Shown here: piece after piece, positions 1-6,062 of the stretch
Numbering within the stretch: the stretch's first letter is position 1
How the letters are laid out: every line of letters begins with the position of its first letter
Assembly: GCA_007129135.1 (NCBI GenBank)
Contig: SKWB01000327.1
Span: forward strand, 1-8,049
Source of the DNA: Halococcaceae archaeon
Lineage (GTDB): Archaea > Halobacteriota > Halobacteria > Halobacteriales > Halalkalicoccaceae
DNA: 8,049 nt
Direction: 5' to 3'
Translations under genes and position numbers: made by a program
The notes under the pieces: model-generated
What the model was told of the DNA's origin: nothing
What the model saw: only the letters and a program-made list of their open reading frames with translations
Database searches by the model: none

Positions 1-899
1 TGGGCGAGCGCGGCGTCGGCCTCGATCAGCCGCTGGTGACGCTCGTTGACGGCGTCGATACCCGAGAGCGCCTCGACGCGCTCGACCCCGTAGTCGGCCG
101 ATTCGAGCCGCTCGACCGCCGTCTCGAACGCGTCGGTTCCGGCGTCGTCCGCCTGCTCGAGGTACGGCCCCTCGGGAACGCCGAGCACTGGTTCCTCGGG
201 CTCCGGCAGCGTCCGCCAGTCGTCGTAGCAGACGTCGGCGGCCACCGCCAGCCCCGGTACGTCCTGTGTGAAGAGACCGACGTGATCCACCGAGGTCGAG
301 AAGGGGATCACCCCGGCGGTCGGAATCCGGCCAAAACTCGGCTTCAGCCCGACGATCCCGCAGAACGCGGCGGGTCGGATCACCGAACCCACGGTCTGCG
401 TCCCGAACGCGAGCGGGGCGAACCCGGCGGCGACGGCGGCCGCGGAGCCGCTCGAGGAGCCACCGGGCGTGTGCGCGAGGTCGTGGGGGTTGCGCGTCGG
501 CCCCGGATCGAAGTAGGCGAACTCGGTCGTCACGGTCTTCCCCAGGACGAGGCTGCCCGCCGTCCGTATCCGTTCGACGGACGCGGCCTCCGGTCCCGAG
601 AGGACCTCCGGCGGGAGTTCCGAGCCGGCGCGCGTCTCCATCCCATCGACGTGGAAGATGTCCTTCACTCCCACCGGTATCCCGTACAGCGGCGGTCTAG
701 ACTCCGGATCGGGGAACCGCTCGGGGAGCACCCGTGCCTCGCGTTCGAGACGGTCCCAGTCGGGAGGGGAGACGAACGCCCGGATCTCGGGTTCGGATCG
801 TTCGATACGCCCCCTGAGACGGTCGAGATACTCGACGGGACTCACGGCACCGGATCGGAGCCCCTCGACGGCGACCGCGAGGGGTTCTGCGTCGATCAT
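1..899 (-). CDS. Amidase-signature family hydrolase, N-terminal part (C-terminus beyond window edge)
   Basis: This is an amidase-signature (AS) hydrolase, a cytoplasmic enzyme type that cleaves C-N amide bonds; the substrate cannot be told from sequence. About 299 residues are visible and the frame stays open to the left edge, so the C-terminus is missing. The Ser-cisSer-Lys triad is present: Lys79 in GIPVGVKD, Ser148 as the first serine of GGSSSG, and nucleophile Ser172 in GTQTVGSVIRP. The 24-residue spacing of the two serines matches fatty acid amide hydrolase (217/241). The GLKPSFGRIPT stretch that normally follows is also there. The start is ATG at 899 with a purine-rich GAGGG six bases upstream. 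The gene follows the SDR stop after 37 bp, suggesting cotranscription. It lacks obvious GatA partners, so a Glu-tRNA amidotransferase subunit is unlikely, but it cannot be excluded without the rest of the gene. Confidence 0.9.
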   Translation of the reverse strand, partial: MIDAEPLAVAVEGLRSGAVSPVEYLDRLRGRIERSEPEIRAFVSPPDWDRLEREARVLPERFPDPESRPPLYGIPVGVKDIFHVDGMETRAGSELPPEVLSGPEAASVERIRTAGSLVLGKTVTTEFAYFDPGPTRNPHDLAHTPGGSSSGSAAAVAAGFAPLAFGTQTVGSVIRPAAFCGIVGLKPSFGRIPTAGVIPFSTSVDHVGLFTQDVPGLAVAADVCYDDWRTLPEPEEPVLGVPEGPYLEQADDAGTDAFETAVERLESADYGVERVEALSGIDAVNERHQRLIEADAALA

Positions 900-936
900 G
901 CGCCACCCTCGCACGTGGGGACGAAGAAACCGCCGG

Positions 937-1671
937 TCAGCGCATCAGTTCGCCGCCGTTCACCTCGAGGGTCTCGCCGGTGACGAAGCCGGCGTCGCGG
1001 AGGTAGGCGACCGCGTCCGCGATATCCTCGGGCTGGCCGAACCGGCCGACGGGGATCGCCGTTAACTGCTCGCTTCGCTCCTCCTCGCTCCGGTCGCCGG
1101 TCATATCCGTCTCGATGTGCCCCGGCGCGACCGCGTTCACCCTGATCTCCGGCGCGAAGTCGGCGGCGTGGCTCTTCGTCAGCCCGAGGAGACCGGCCTT
1201 CGAGGCCGCGTAGTGGCACTCGATCGCCGCGCCAGTGTGTGCGAGTATCGAGGAGACGTTCGTGACCGAGGGCGAGGGGTCGACGTCGGACTCGCGGAGG
1301 TGGGCGAGCGACGCCTTCGTGACGGTGAACGCTCCGTTGACGTTCACGTCCATCACGCGATCGAAGTCCGTAGGCGAGAGGGAGTCGGTGTAGAGGTGCT
1401 GGTCGATACCGGCGTTGTTCACCAGGTGGTCGAGGCCACCGAGTTCGTCCACGGCGGTCTCGACGAGTCGTTCGGCGGCCTCGGGCTCGCCCACGTCCGC
1501 CCGGATCGCGGTTGCGCGTCCCCCCTCCGATTCGATTCCCGTGACGACCCCCTCGGCGGCGGCCTCGGAGGAGAAGTAGTTCACCGCGACGTCGTAGCCG
1601 TCACGGGCGAAGCGTTCGGCGACGGCACGACCGATCCCGCGCGAGGAGCCGGTGACGAGTGCGCTCGGCAT
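937..1671 (-). CDS. FabG-like short-chain dehydrogenase/reductase (SDR)
   Basis: A 244-residue classical SDR, the usual length for this family, expected to be a soluble NAD(P)-dependent oxidoreductase acting on a hydroxyl/keto pair. Visible elements are the Rossmann nucleotide loop TGSSRGIG (residues 7-14), an acidic DV at 59-60, NNAG (85-88), Asn110 in the NVNGAF stretch, catalytic Ser141, Tyr154 and Lys158 (YAASK), the VAPGHIETDM loop (181-190) and the C-terminal VNGGELMR. The 13-residue Ser-Tyr spacing equals that of E. coli FabG. Arg11 in the glycine loop is compatible with NADP preference. The ATG at 1671 places the glycine loop at the normal distance from the N-terminus, and a TTTTGA element lies about 26 bp upstream. 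The amidase follows closely. 3-Oxoacyl-ACP reductase is the default family label; the real substrate (acyl-CoA, sugar, other alcohol) is unknown. Confidence 0.92.
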   Translation of the reverse strand: MPSALVTGSSRGIGRAVAERFARDGYDVAVNYFSSEAAAEGVVTGIESEGGRATAIRADVGEPEAAERLVETAVDELGGLDHLVNNAGIDQHLYTDSLSPTDFDRVMDVNVNGAFTVTKASLAHLRESDVDPSPSVTNVSSILAHTGAAIECHYAASKAGLLGLTKSHAADFAPEIRVNAVAPGHIETDMTGDRSEEERSEQLTAIPVGRFGQPEDIADAVAYLRDAGFVTGETLEVNGGELMR

Positions 1672-1693
1672 ACCCCCGACTCACGGCGAGAGG

Positions 1694-1699
1694 TCAAAA
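1694..1699 (-). promoter_or_regulatory. Putative TATA element for the SDR gene
   Basis: On the minus strand the sequence reads TTTTGA, centred about 26 bp upstream of the SDR ATG at 1671, the spacing expected for a leaderless archaeal transcript. It lies in the 29-bp gap after the preceding gene's stop. The motif is a weak TATA match, so confidence is low. Confidence 0.35.
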
Positions 1700-1700
1700 C

Positions 1701-2342
1701 TCATCCGTGTTCGATCGACTCGAACAGCCTGAACGCGGTCGGTCGCTCCTCCGAGAGGGGCTCGGGATAGAGCGCGAGCGCGAGCACCACGTCCGAGCGG
1801 GACTCGACGCGCGTGGCGTGCATCGTGAGTGGGATCTCCTGGTCGGAGAGACGGCCGATGGCGTCGAACTCGTCGACCGAAACCACCGAATCGAGCACCG
1901 TCGTCTCCTCCGATCCGACGGGCGTGACGTCGCTCACTCCGTCGTAGCGTGTCTGAAGCAGCTCGACCAGTCGTCGCTCGGAGGCCCACGCGATCGGGTT
2001 GAGCGGGAGCCCGAACAGCTGCGCCTGTGGCGTGCTCACGACGGCGAACACGCCCAGACGCGTCTCGGAGTGCGAGCCGACGGTCGCTCTCCGGTCGTAC
2101 TCAGCGAGGAAGTTCGTCGCCCCGATGTCGTGGCTCGCGCTCCCGGCTCCGAGTTCGCGCTGGAACTGCGTCTGACCGAGCACCCGGGCGCGGTAGCCGG
2201 TCTCCGAGAGCGTCTCCTCTCGGACGCCGACCGGTTCGGAGACCGTCTCGAGCGAGGACCGCCCGACGGTGACACCGATGCCGCTCGCTGCCGCCAGTAC
2301 GGTCGCTGCCGCGCCTCCCAGCACGGCTCGTCGCGAAACCAT
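1701..2342 (-). CDS. Secreted haloarchaeal protein, paralogue of the upstream lipoprotein, without lipobox Cys
   Basis: A 213-residue protein of unknown function. It begins MVSRRAVLGG followed by an Ala-rich hydrophobic stretch to about residue 27, a twin-arginine-type signal. It aligns along its whole length with the neighbouring gene at 2403-3041: TLSETGY versus ALSETGY, NFLAEY versus NVLAEY, STPQAQL versus ATPQVDL, LNPI versus FNPV, YDGV versus YEGV, and a final YP..L..E....RL.ESI. Both resemble a haloarchaeal DUF6517-type family; that label is from memory and unverified. Unlike its neighbour, it has Ile22 where the lipobox cysteine would be, so it is probably a soluble exported or N-terminally anchored form, if it is exported. 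ATG at 2342 is favoured by the signal sequence at the extreme N-terminus and an AT-rich element about 28 bp upstream. Role unknown. Confidence 0.85.
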   Translation of the reverse strand: MVSRRAVLGGAAATVLAAASGIGVTVGRSSLETVSEPVGVREETLSETGYRARVLGQTQFQRELGAGSASHDIGATNFLAEYDRRATVGSHSETRLGVFAVVSTPQAQLFGLPLNPIAWASERRLVELLQTRYDGVSDVTPVGSEETTVLDSVVSVDEFDAIGRLSDQEIPLTMHATRVESRSDVVLALALYPEPLSEERPTAFRLFESIEHG

Positions 2343-2351
2343 CGGCCGATC

Positions 2352-2368
2352 TACCCCGTCTCGGGGTA
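2352..2368. repeat. Perfect 7-bp inverted repeat between the two paralogues
   Basis: TACCCCG, a TCT loop, then CGGGGTA. It sits between the stop of the upstream lipoprotein gene (2403) and the start of its paralogue (2342), and touches the candidate TATA element of the latter. There is no T-tract on the minus strand after it, so a classical intrinsic terminator is not supported. A repressor or operator site, or an RNA hairpin, are alternatives. Confidence 0.4.
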
Positions 2369-2373
2369 TTACT
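2367..2373 (-). promoter_or_regulatory. Putative TATA element for the gene starting at 2342
   Basis: The minus-strand sequence AGTAATA is centred about 28 bp upstream of the ATG at 2342, as for a leaderless transcript. It partly overlaps the inverted repeat at 2352-2368. Confidence 0.4.
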
Positions 2374-2402
2374 ACGCGGTGCCTACCGTGAGAAACAACC
2401 GA

Positions 2403-3041
2403 TCACTGATAGATCGACTCGGCGAGGCGGTGGATCTCCTCCGACTCGTCGACGAGTCGTGGATACATCCCGACCAGGACGACGAAGTCCTGCTCGGCCT
2501 CCGCGGTACCGATGTGTAGCCTGACCTCGGTCAGCTCGCTCTCGAGGTACGCCTCGGCCTCGTACGCCGAGACATCGACATCGTCGCCGAGGACCGAGAG
2601 CGTCGTCCGGTCGGTCTCCTCGTCGATCTCGACGCCCTCGTAGCCGCTCGTGAACTCCTCGGCTATCTCGCGGTTGTCCATCTCGCCGACCGGGTTGAAC
2701 GTCCGCCAGAGCAGGTCGACCTGTGGGGTCGCGAAGGCCGCGAACGTCGCGCTTCGGGCCGATCCGAGGTCCCCGGCGTCGATACCCTTCTGGTACTCCG
2801 CGAGCACGTTCCGGGCGTCGACCTCGCGGGTCGTACCCGCGACGGTGACCGACTCCGTGATCGTCTGTTCCTCGATACGGTACTCGCTATAGCCCGTCTC
2901 CGAGAGCGCCTCGTCGTCGACGACCGCTCGATCCGCGGCGAAACGAAGCGAGTCGTCGCCCGTGACGAACCCGACGCAGCCGGCGGTCGAGACGAGCGTT
3001 CCTGCCGCGGCGACACCGAGCGCCCGCCGTGAGAGTTTCAT
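2403..3041 (-). CDS. Tat-type lipoprotein of unknown function (DUF6517-like)
   Basis: A 212-residue predicted lipoprotein. The N-terminus MKLSRRALGV has the paired arginines of haloarchaeal Tat signals, followed by an Ala-rich core and the lipobox STAGC, making Cys22 the likely lipidated residue. The mature protein would then be tethered to the outer face of the cell membrane. The mature part is acidic, as expected for a haloarchaeal extracellular protein, with no further membrane segment. Conserved blocks shared with the downstream paralogue are ALSETGY (residues about 44-50), NVLAEY, FATPQVDLLWRTFNPV, a GYEGV turn, and a C-terminal YPRLVDESEEIHRLAESIY. The start at 3041 is supported by the signal peptide and by a CATATA element about 28 bp upstream. 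I recognise no catalytic motif; the DUF6517 label is from memory and the function is unknown. Confidence 0.87.
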   Translation of the reverse strand: MKLSRRALGVAAAGTLVSTAGCVGFVTGDDSLRFAADRAVVDDEALSETGYSEYRIEEQTITESVTVAGTTREVDARNVLAEYQKGIDAGDLGSARSATFAAFATPQVDLLWRTFNPVGEMDNREIAEEFTSGYEGVEIDEETDRTTLSVLGDDVDVSAYEAEAYLESELTEVRLHIGTAEAEQDFVVLVGMYPRLVDESEEIHRLAESIYQ

Positions 3042-3066
3042 CGACCGCTAACAATCTCGATAATCG

Positions 3067-3072
3067 TATATG
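3067..3072 (-). promoter_or_regulatory. Putative TATA element for the lipoprotein gene
   Basis: CATATA on the minus strand, within an AT-rich patch in otherwise GC-rich DNA, is centred about 28 bp upstream of the ATG at 3041. This is the spacing expected of a leaderless haloarchaeal transcript. It lies in the 68-bp gap after the cysS stop and suggests independent transcription from cysS. Confidence 0.55.
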
Positions 3073-3109
3073 TTTTCCGGGCACGGGGGCTTCGGCAGGC
3101 CCTAATCGA

Positions 3110-4579
3110 TCACTCGGGTAGCCGGTAGGTCGGCCCGTCGGTCCCGTCCTCGATCGACACCCCGAGCCGTTCGAGGTCCTCGCGGAGTGCGTCCGCTCGG
3201 TCGTACGCACCGGCCGCCCGTTCCTCCTCCCGGAGCGAGACGACCAGCCCGACGAGCTCCTCGGCGAGTTCGACGCTCCCCCCACTCTCGGCCCCGAGCG
3301 AGAACCCGAGTACCGACCCGCCGAACTCCTCGACCGTCTCGATCGCCCGGGCGAGCCCCCGGTAGTCGTAGGGGCCGTCGCCGTCCGCGTGCCGGTTGAC
3401 GGCGCTCGCGACCGAGAGCACCGCCGCGAGCGCCTCCCGCGTGTTGAAGTCGTCGTTCATCCCGGAGACGAACGTCTCGCGGGCGCGCTCGACCGTCTCG
3501 CGGAGCTCCCGGTCTTCGACCTTCGTCCGCGCGTCCGGACCGTCCGCCAGCTCGACCGCCCGGTCGTACGCCCGTGAGAGCCGTTCCCAGCGTTCTGCCG
3601 CCTCCGAGAGCGCCGCCTCGCTGTAGGTCTGTCGACTGGAGTACGACGTCGAGAGCAGGAACATTCGGAGGACATCCGTCCCGAACCGTTCGACGGCGTC
3701 CTCGACGGTGAAGAAGTTCCCCAGGCTGGAGGACATCTTCTCGCCGTCGGTCTCCAGCAGGCGGACGTGGAGCCAGTAGCGGGCGAACTCCTCGCCCGTC
3801 GCGGCCTCGCTCTGGGCGATCTCGTTCTCGTGGTGTGGGAAGACGAGGTCCTGCCCGCCGACGTGGAGGTCGATCGTCTCCCCCAGATGCGTCATGCTCA
3901 TCGCCGAGCACTCGATATGCCAGCCCGGACGCCCCTCCCCCCACGGCGAGTCCCAGGTCCGACCGCTCGGAGGGGACGCCGGGAGGTCCGAGACGTGGTC
4001 CGAGAGCGCCTCGGGGGAGACGCCGCCGGCCTTCCAGAGCGCGAAGTCCGCGGGGTGGCGCTTCTCACCGCCCTCCTCGTCCTGTGCCTCTAGCTCCTCG
4101 ACGTTCTGGTTCGAGAGCTTCCCGTAGCCCTCGAACGCGGTGACGTCGAAGTAGACCGACCCCTCCGACTCGTAGGCGTAGCCGCGCTCGACCAGCCGTT
4201 CGATCAGGGAGATGATCTCGGGGACGTGCTCCGAGACCCTGGGATAGACCTCCGCACGCAGGAGGCCGAGCGAGCGCATCGCCGTGAGCGTCCGGTCGAT
4301 CATCTCGTGGGCGACCCCCTCCTCGCTCTCGCCCACCTCGCCCACGCGGGCGACGATCTTCTCGTTCACGTCGGTGAAGTTCTCGACGTGTCGGACGTCG
4401 TAGCCGAGCCAGTCGAGCCAGCGGTGCATGGCGTCGACGTGGACCCACGCACGGGCGTGGCCGAGGTGTGGGAGGTCCGAGACGGTGAGCCCACAGTAGT
4501 AGAGCAACACCGAGTCGGGATCCCGTGGCTCGAACGGCTCGGTCTCGCCCGTGAGCGTGTTGGACACCCTGAGGCTCAT
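3110..4579 (-). CDS. cysS: Cysteine--tRNA ligase (CysRS)
   Basis: Cytoplasmic class I aminoacyl-tRNA synthetase that activates cysteine with ATP and charges tRNA-Cys. It has 489 residues, close to the family norm. The first zinc ligand is Cys29 in YYCGLTVSD. The HIGH motif is HLGH (38-41). Further zinc ligands are Cys224 in the HIEC stretch and His249 and Glu253 in HHENE, with the same 25- and 4-residue spacings as E. coli Cys209/His234/Glu238. The KMSKS loop appears as KMSSS (281-285), followed by LGNFFTVEDA. The helical tRNA-binding domain and a C-terminal ADALREDLERLG segment complete it. The Leu after CG and the KMSSS variant are, to my recollection, usual in haloarchaea. ATG at 4579 was chosen although the frame stays open upstream for another 116 codons: MSLRVSNTLTGE is the expected N-terminus, and a TTTTTAA element lies about 29 bp upstream. 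The extension would be Arg/Pro-rich and antisense to the divergent gene. Confidence 0.98.
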   Translation of the reverse strand: MSLRVSNTLTGETEPFEPRDPDSVLLYYCGLTVSDLPHLGHARAWVHVDAMHRWLDWLGYDVRHVENFTDVNEKIVARVGEVGESEEGVAHEMIDRTLTAMRSLGLLRAEVYPRVSEHVPEIISLIERLVERGYAYESEGSVYFDVTAFEGYGKLSNQNVEELEAQDEEGGEKRHPADFALWKAGGVSPEALSDHVSDLPASPPSGRTWDSPWGEGRPGWHIECSAMSMTHLGETIDLHVGGQDLVFPHHENEIAQSEAATGEEFARYWLHVRLLETDGEKMSSSLGNFFTVEDAVERFGTDVLRMFLLSTSYSSRQTYSEAALSEAAERWERLSRAYDRAVELADGPDARTKVEDRELRETVERARETFVSGMNDDFNTREALAAVLSVASAVNRHADGDGPYDYRGLARAIETVEEFGGSVLGFSLGAESGGSVELAEELVGLVVSLREEERAAGAYDRADALREDLERLGVSIEDGTDGPTYRLPE

Positions 4580-4604
4580 CGCTCTCCCTGAGACCTGCGG
4601 TCGG

Positions 4605-4611
4605 TTAAAAA
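4605..4611. promoter_or_regulatory. AT-rich TATA-like element in the divergent cysS / 4640 promoter
   Basis: This is the only AT-rich patch in the 60 bp between the divergent start codons. On the minus strand it reads TTTTTAA, centred 29 bp upstream of the cysS ATG. On the plus strand it reads TTAAAAA, centred about 32 bp upstream of the ATG at 4640. One element could serve both directions, but the placement fits cysS better. Confidence 0.55.
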
Positions 4612-4639
4612 GCGTCGAACCGGTCCGGCCAGAAGGGCT

Positions 4640-5098
4640 ATGCGCGAACGTCGTGTGCCTCCGGTGATGTCGCTCCGGGCCAGGCTCCGAACGCGAACCG
4701 GCGTCCTCGCTTCGGTCGCCGTCCTCGCGCTGCTCTACGAGGCTGCGACCGGTGGGCCGAGCGTCCACGACCTGAGGCGACGGACGCGGGCGACCGCGGC
4801 GATAGCCGGGTTCGAGGCGAAGCGGAAGGTCGGACTCGTCCCCACACCCGATCTGCCGGCCGGCTGGGAGTACACCCTCCGCGGGCGCTGGGCGCTCATG
4901 CGCTCTGCGGGTGCCGACCGCTCGCACGTCACGATCAGACCCTCACGCGAGGGCTTTCGCGTCGCAGCGCTCGTCGAAGAGGGAGGCGAGCGCTCGCGGA
5001 CCGAACTCACCGACGAGCCGATCCCGTTCTCGGAGGCGCTCGACCTCGCGGTCGACCACGTCCACGATCTGACGGGGAACGATCGGACCGCCTCGTGA
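4640..5098 (+). CDS. Small single-helix membrane protein, unrecognised
   Basis: A 152-residue protein I do not recognise. A basic N-terminus (MRERR, then RARLRTRTG) precedes a hydrophobic stretch at about residues 21-33, which could be a membrane anchor or uncleaved signal. A basic segment follows (residues 46-63), then a soluble C-terminal region that looks mixed alpha/beta (WEYTLRGRWALM, SHVTIRPSREGFRVAALVEE) and ends acidic (SEALDLAVDHVHDLTGND). There are no cysteines and no catalytic motif that I can see. ATG at 4640 lies about 32 bp from the shared AT-rich element; ATG at 4667 (143 residues, starting MSLRARLR) is an equally sensible protein start. The longest competing antisense frames are Arg/Ser/Pro-rich shadows. 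The gene is divergent from cysS and 88 bp upstream of cbiX in the same direction, but a separate cbiX promoter is likely. Confidence 0.72.
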   Translation: MRERRVPPVMSLRARLRTRTGVLASVAVLALLYEAATGGPSVHDLRRRTRATAAIAGFEAKRKVGLVPTPDLPAGWEYTLRGRWALMRSAGADRSHVTIRPSREGFRVAALVEEGGERSRTELTDEPIPFSEALDLAVDHVHDLTGNDRTAS

Positions 5099-5154
5099 GA
5101 CCGCACGGCTGTGGACCCCTCAGTCTGAACTGTTCGAGGGCCGGTCGTTCGAAG

Positions 5155-5161
5155 TACCTAA
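5155..5161 (+). promoter_or_regulatory. Putative promoter element for the cbiX operon
   Basis: TACCTAA is centred about 29 bp upstream of the ATG at 5187, matching leaderless spacing in haloarchaea, where CTAA-type TATA variants are seen. It lies in the 88-bp gap after 5098. A GTTCGA hexamer occurs twice just upstream, at 5132-5137 and 5147-5152. Confidence 0.4.
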
Positions 5162-5186
5162 GCCGCTCTCGCCGCTAGATCGATTC

Positions 5187-6062
5187 ATGCAAGCGCTGGT
5201 GATCGTCGCCCACGGTTCGCACCTGAACCCGGACTCGAGCACGCCGACGTACGACCACGCGGACGCGATCCGCGCGACCGGCGCGTTCGACGAGGTCCGC
5301 GAGGCGTTCTGGAAGGAAGAGCCCTCCTTCCGCGAGGCGCTCCGAACCGTCGAGGCGGAGGAGGTCTACGTCGTCCCGCTGTTCGTGAGCGAGGGCTACT
5401 TCACCGAGCAGGTGATCCCCCGGGAGATGCGCTTAGAGGACTGGGACGTCTCCGACTGGGACTCCGAGGACGGCGTCAGCGCGAGTTCGGCGACCTACCG
5501 CGCGAGCGACGTCGAGAAGACGATCCACTACTGCGGGCCGGTCGGCACCCACGAGGTGATGAGCGACGTGATCGTCCGGCGGGCGGAGTCGGTGACCGGC
5601 GATCCGGAGGTCGGAGCGGGCTTCGGCCTCGCCATCGTCGGCCACGGCACGGAGCGAAACGAGAACAGCGCGAAGGCGATCCACTACCACACCGAACGGA
5701 TCCGCGAGATGGGCCGCTTCGACGAGGTCGAGGCGGTGTTCATGGACGAGGAGCCGGAGGTCGACGACGTCACGGAGTTCTTCTCCGCTCGGGATATCGT
5801 CGTCGTCCCGCTGTTCATCGCCGACGGCTTCCACACCCAGGAGGACATCCCCGAGGACATGGGGCTGACCGACGACTTCCGGGAGGGCTATCCGGTACCG
5901 GGCGAGGTCGACGGCCACCGGATCTGGTACGCCGGGGCGGTCGGCACCGAGTCGCTGATGGCCGACGTGGTCCTCGAACGGGCCGCGGAGGCGGGTGCGG
6001 AGATCGGTGACGCCAGGTCACGGATCGAGGAGCGAAGCGCGCCGTCGGTCGCGGGTGAGTGA
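5187..6062 (+). CDS. cbiX: Tandem-domain CbiX/SirB-type sirohydrochlorin chelatase
   Basis: A 291-residue class II tetrapyrrole chelatase homologue, expected to insert cobalt, iron or possibly nickel into sirohydrochlorin in the cytoplasm without ATP. It is built of two copies of the CbiX fold, about residues 1-133 and 147-266. The copies share VIVAHGS (5-11) versus AIVGHGT (149-155), PLFVSEGYFT (64-73) versus PLFIADGFHT (208-217), IPREM versus IPEDM, and GPVGTHEVMSDVIV versus GAVGTESLMADVVL. The C-terminal copy has both family metal-binding histidines, His153 and His216. The N-terminal copy keeps His9 but has Phe72 at the second position. This suggests the C-terminal half is the catalytic one, as in CbiK, whereas SirB/long CbiX proteins use the N-terminal half (recalled knowledge). 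The stop TGA directly abuts the next ATG, implying translational coupling. Cobalamin versus siroheme role cannot be decided here. Confidence 0.93.
   Translation: MQALVIVAHGSHLNPDSSTPTYDHADAIRATGAFDEVREAFWKEEPSFREALRTVEAEEVYVVPLFVSEGYFTEQVIPREMRLEDWDVSDWDSEDGVSASSATYRASDVEKTIHYCGPVGTHEVMSDVIVRRAESVTGDPEVGAGFGLAIVGHGTERNENSAKAIHYHTERIREMGRFDEVEAVFMDEEPEVDDVTEFFSARDIVVVPLFIADGFHTQEDIPEDMGLTDDFREGYPVPGEVDGHRIWYAGAVGTESLMADVVLERAAEAGAEIGDARSRIEERSAPSVAGE

Noticed and set aside
36..983. Plus-strand 315-codon open frame opposite the amidase
   Set aside because: Its translation is Arg/Gly/Pro-rich without family features, while the minus strand here encodes a clear amidase with an intact catalytic triad. 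Such antisense frames are common in GC-rich DNA.
3080..3105. Possible cysS terminator hairpin (GGGC / GCCC)
   Set aside because: Only four base pairs with an eight-base loop and no T-tract following on the minus strand.
3719..3739. CysRS signature loop KMSSS instead of KMSKS, and Leu after CG at residue 31
   Set aside because: At first looked like a lost catalytic lysine, but from memory these variants are normal in haloarchaeal CysRS, so not a novelty.
4580..4927. 116-codon N-terminal extension of cysS
   Set aside because: The extension is Arg/Pro-rich and unlike CysRS. The family N-terminus begins at the ATG at 4579, and the extension is antisense to the gene at 4640.
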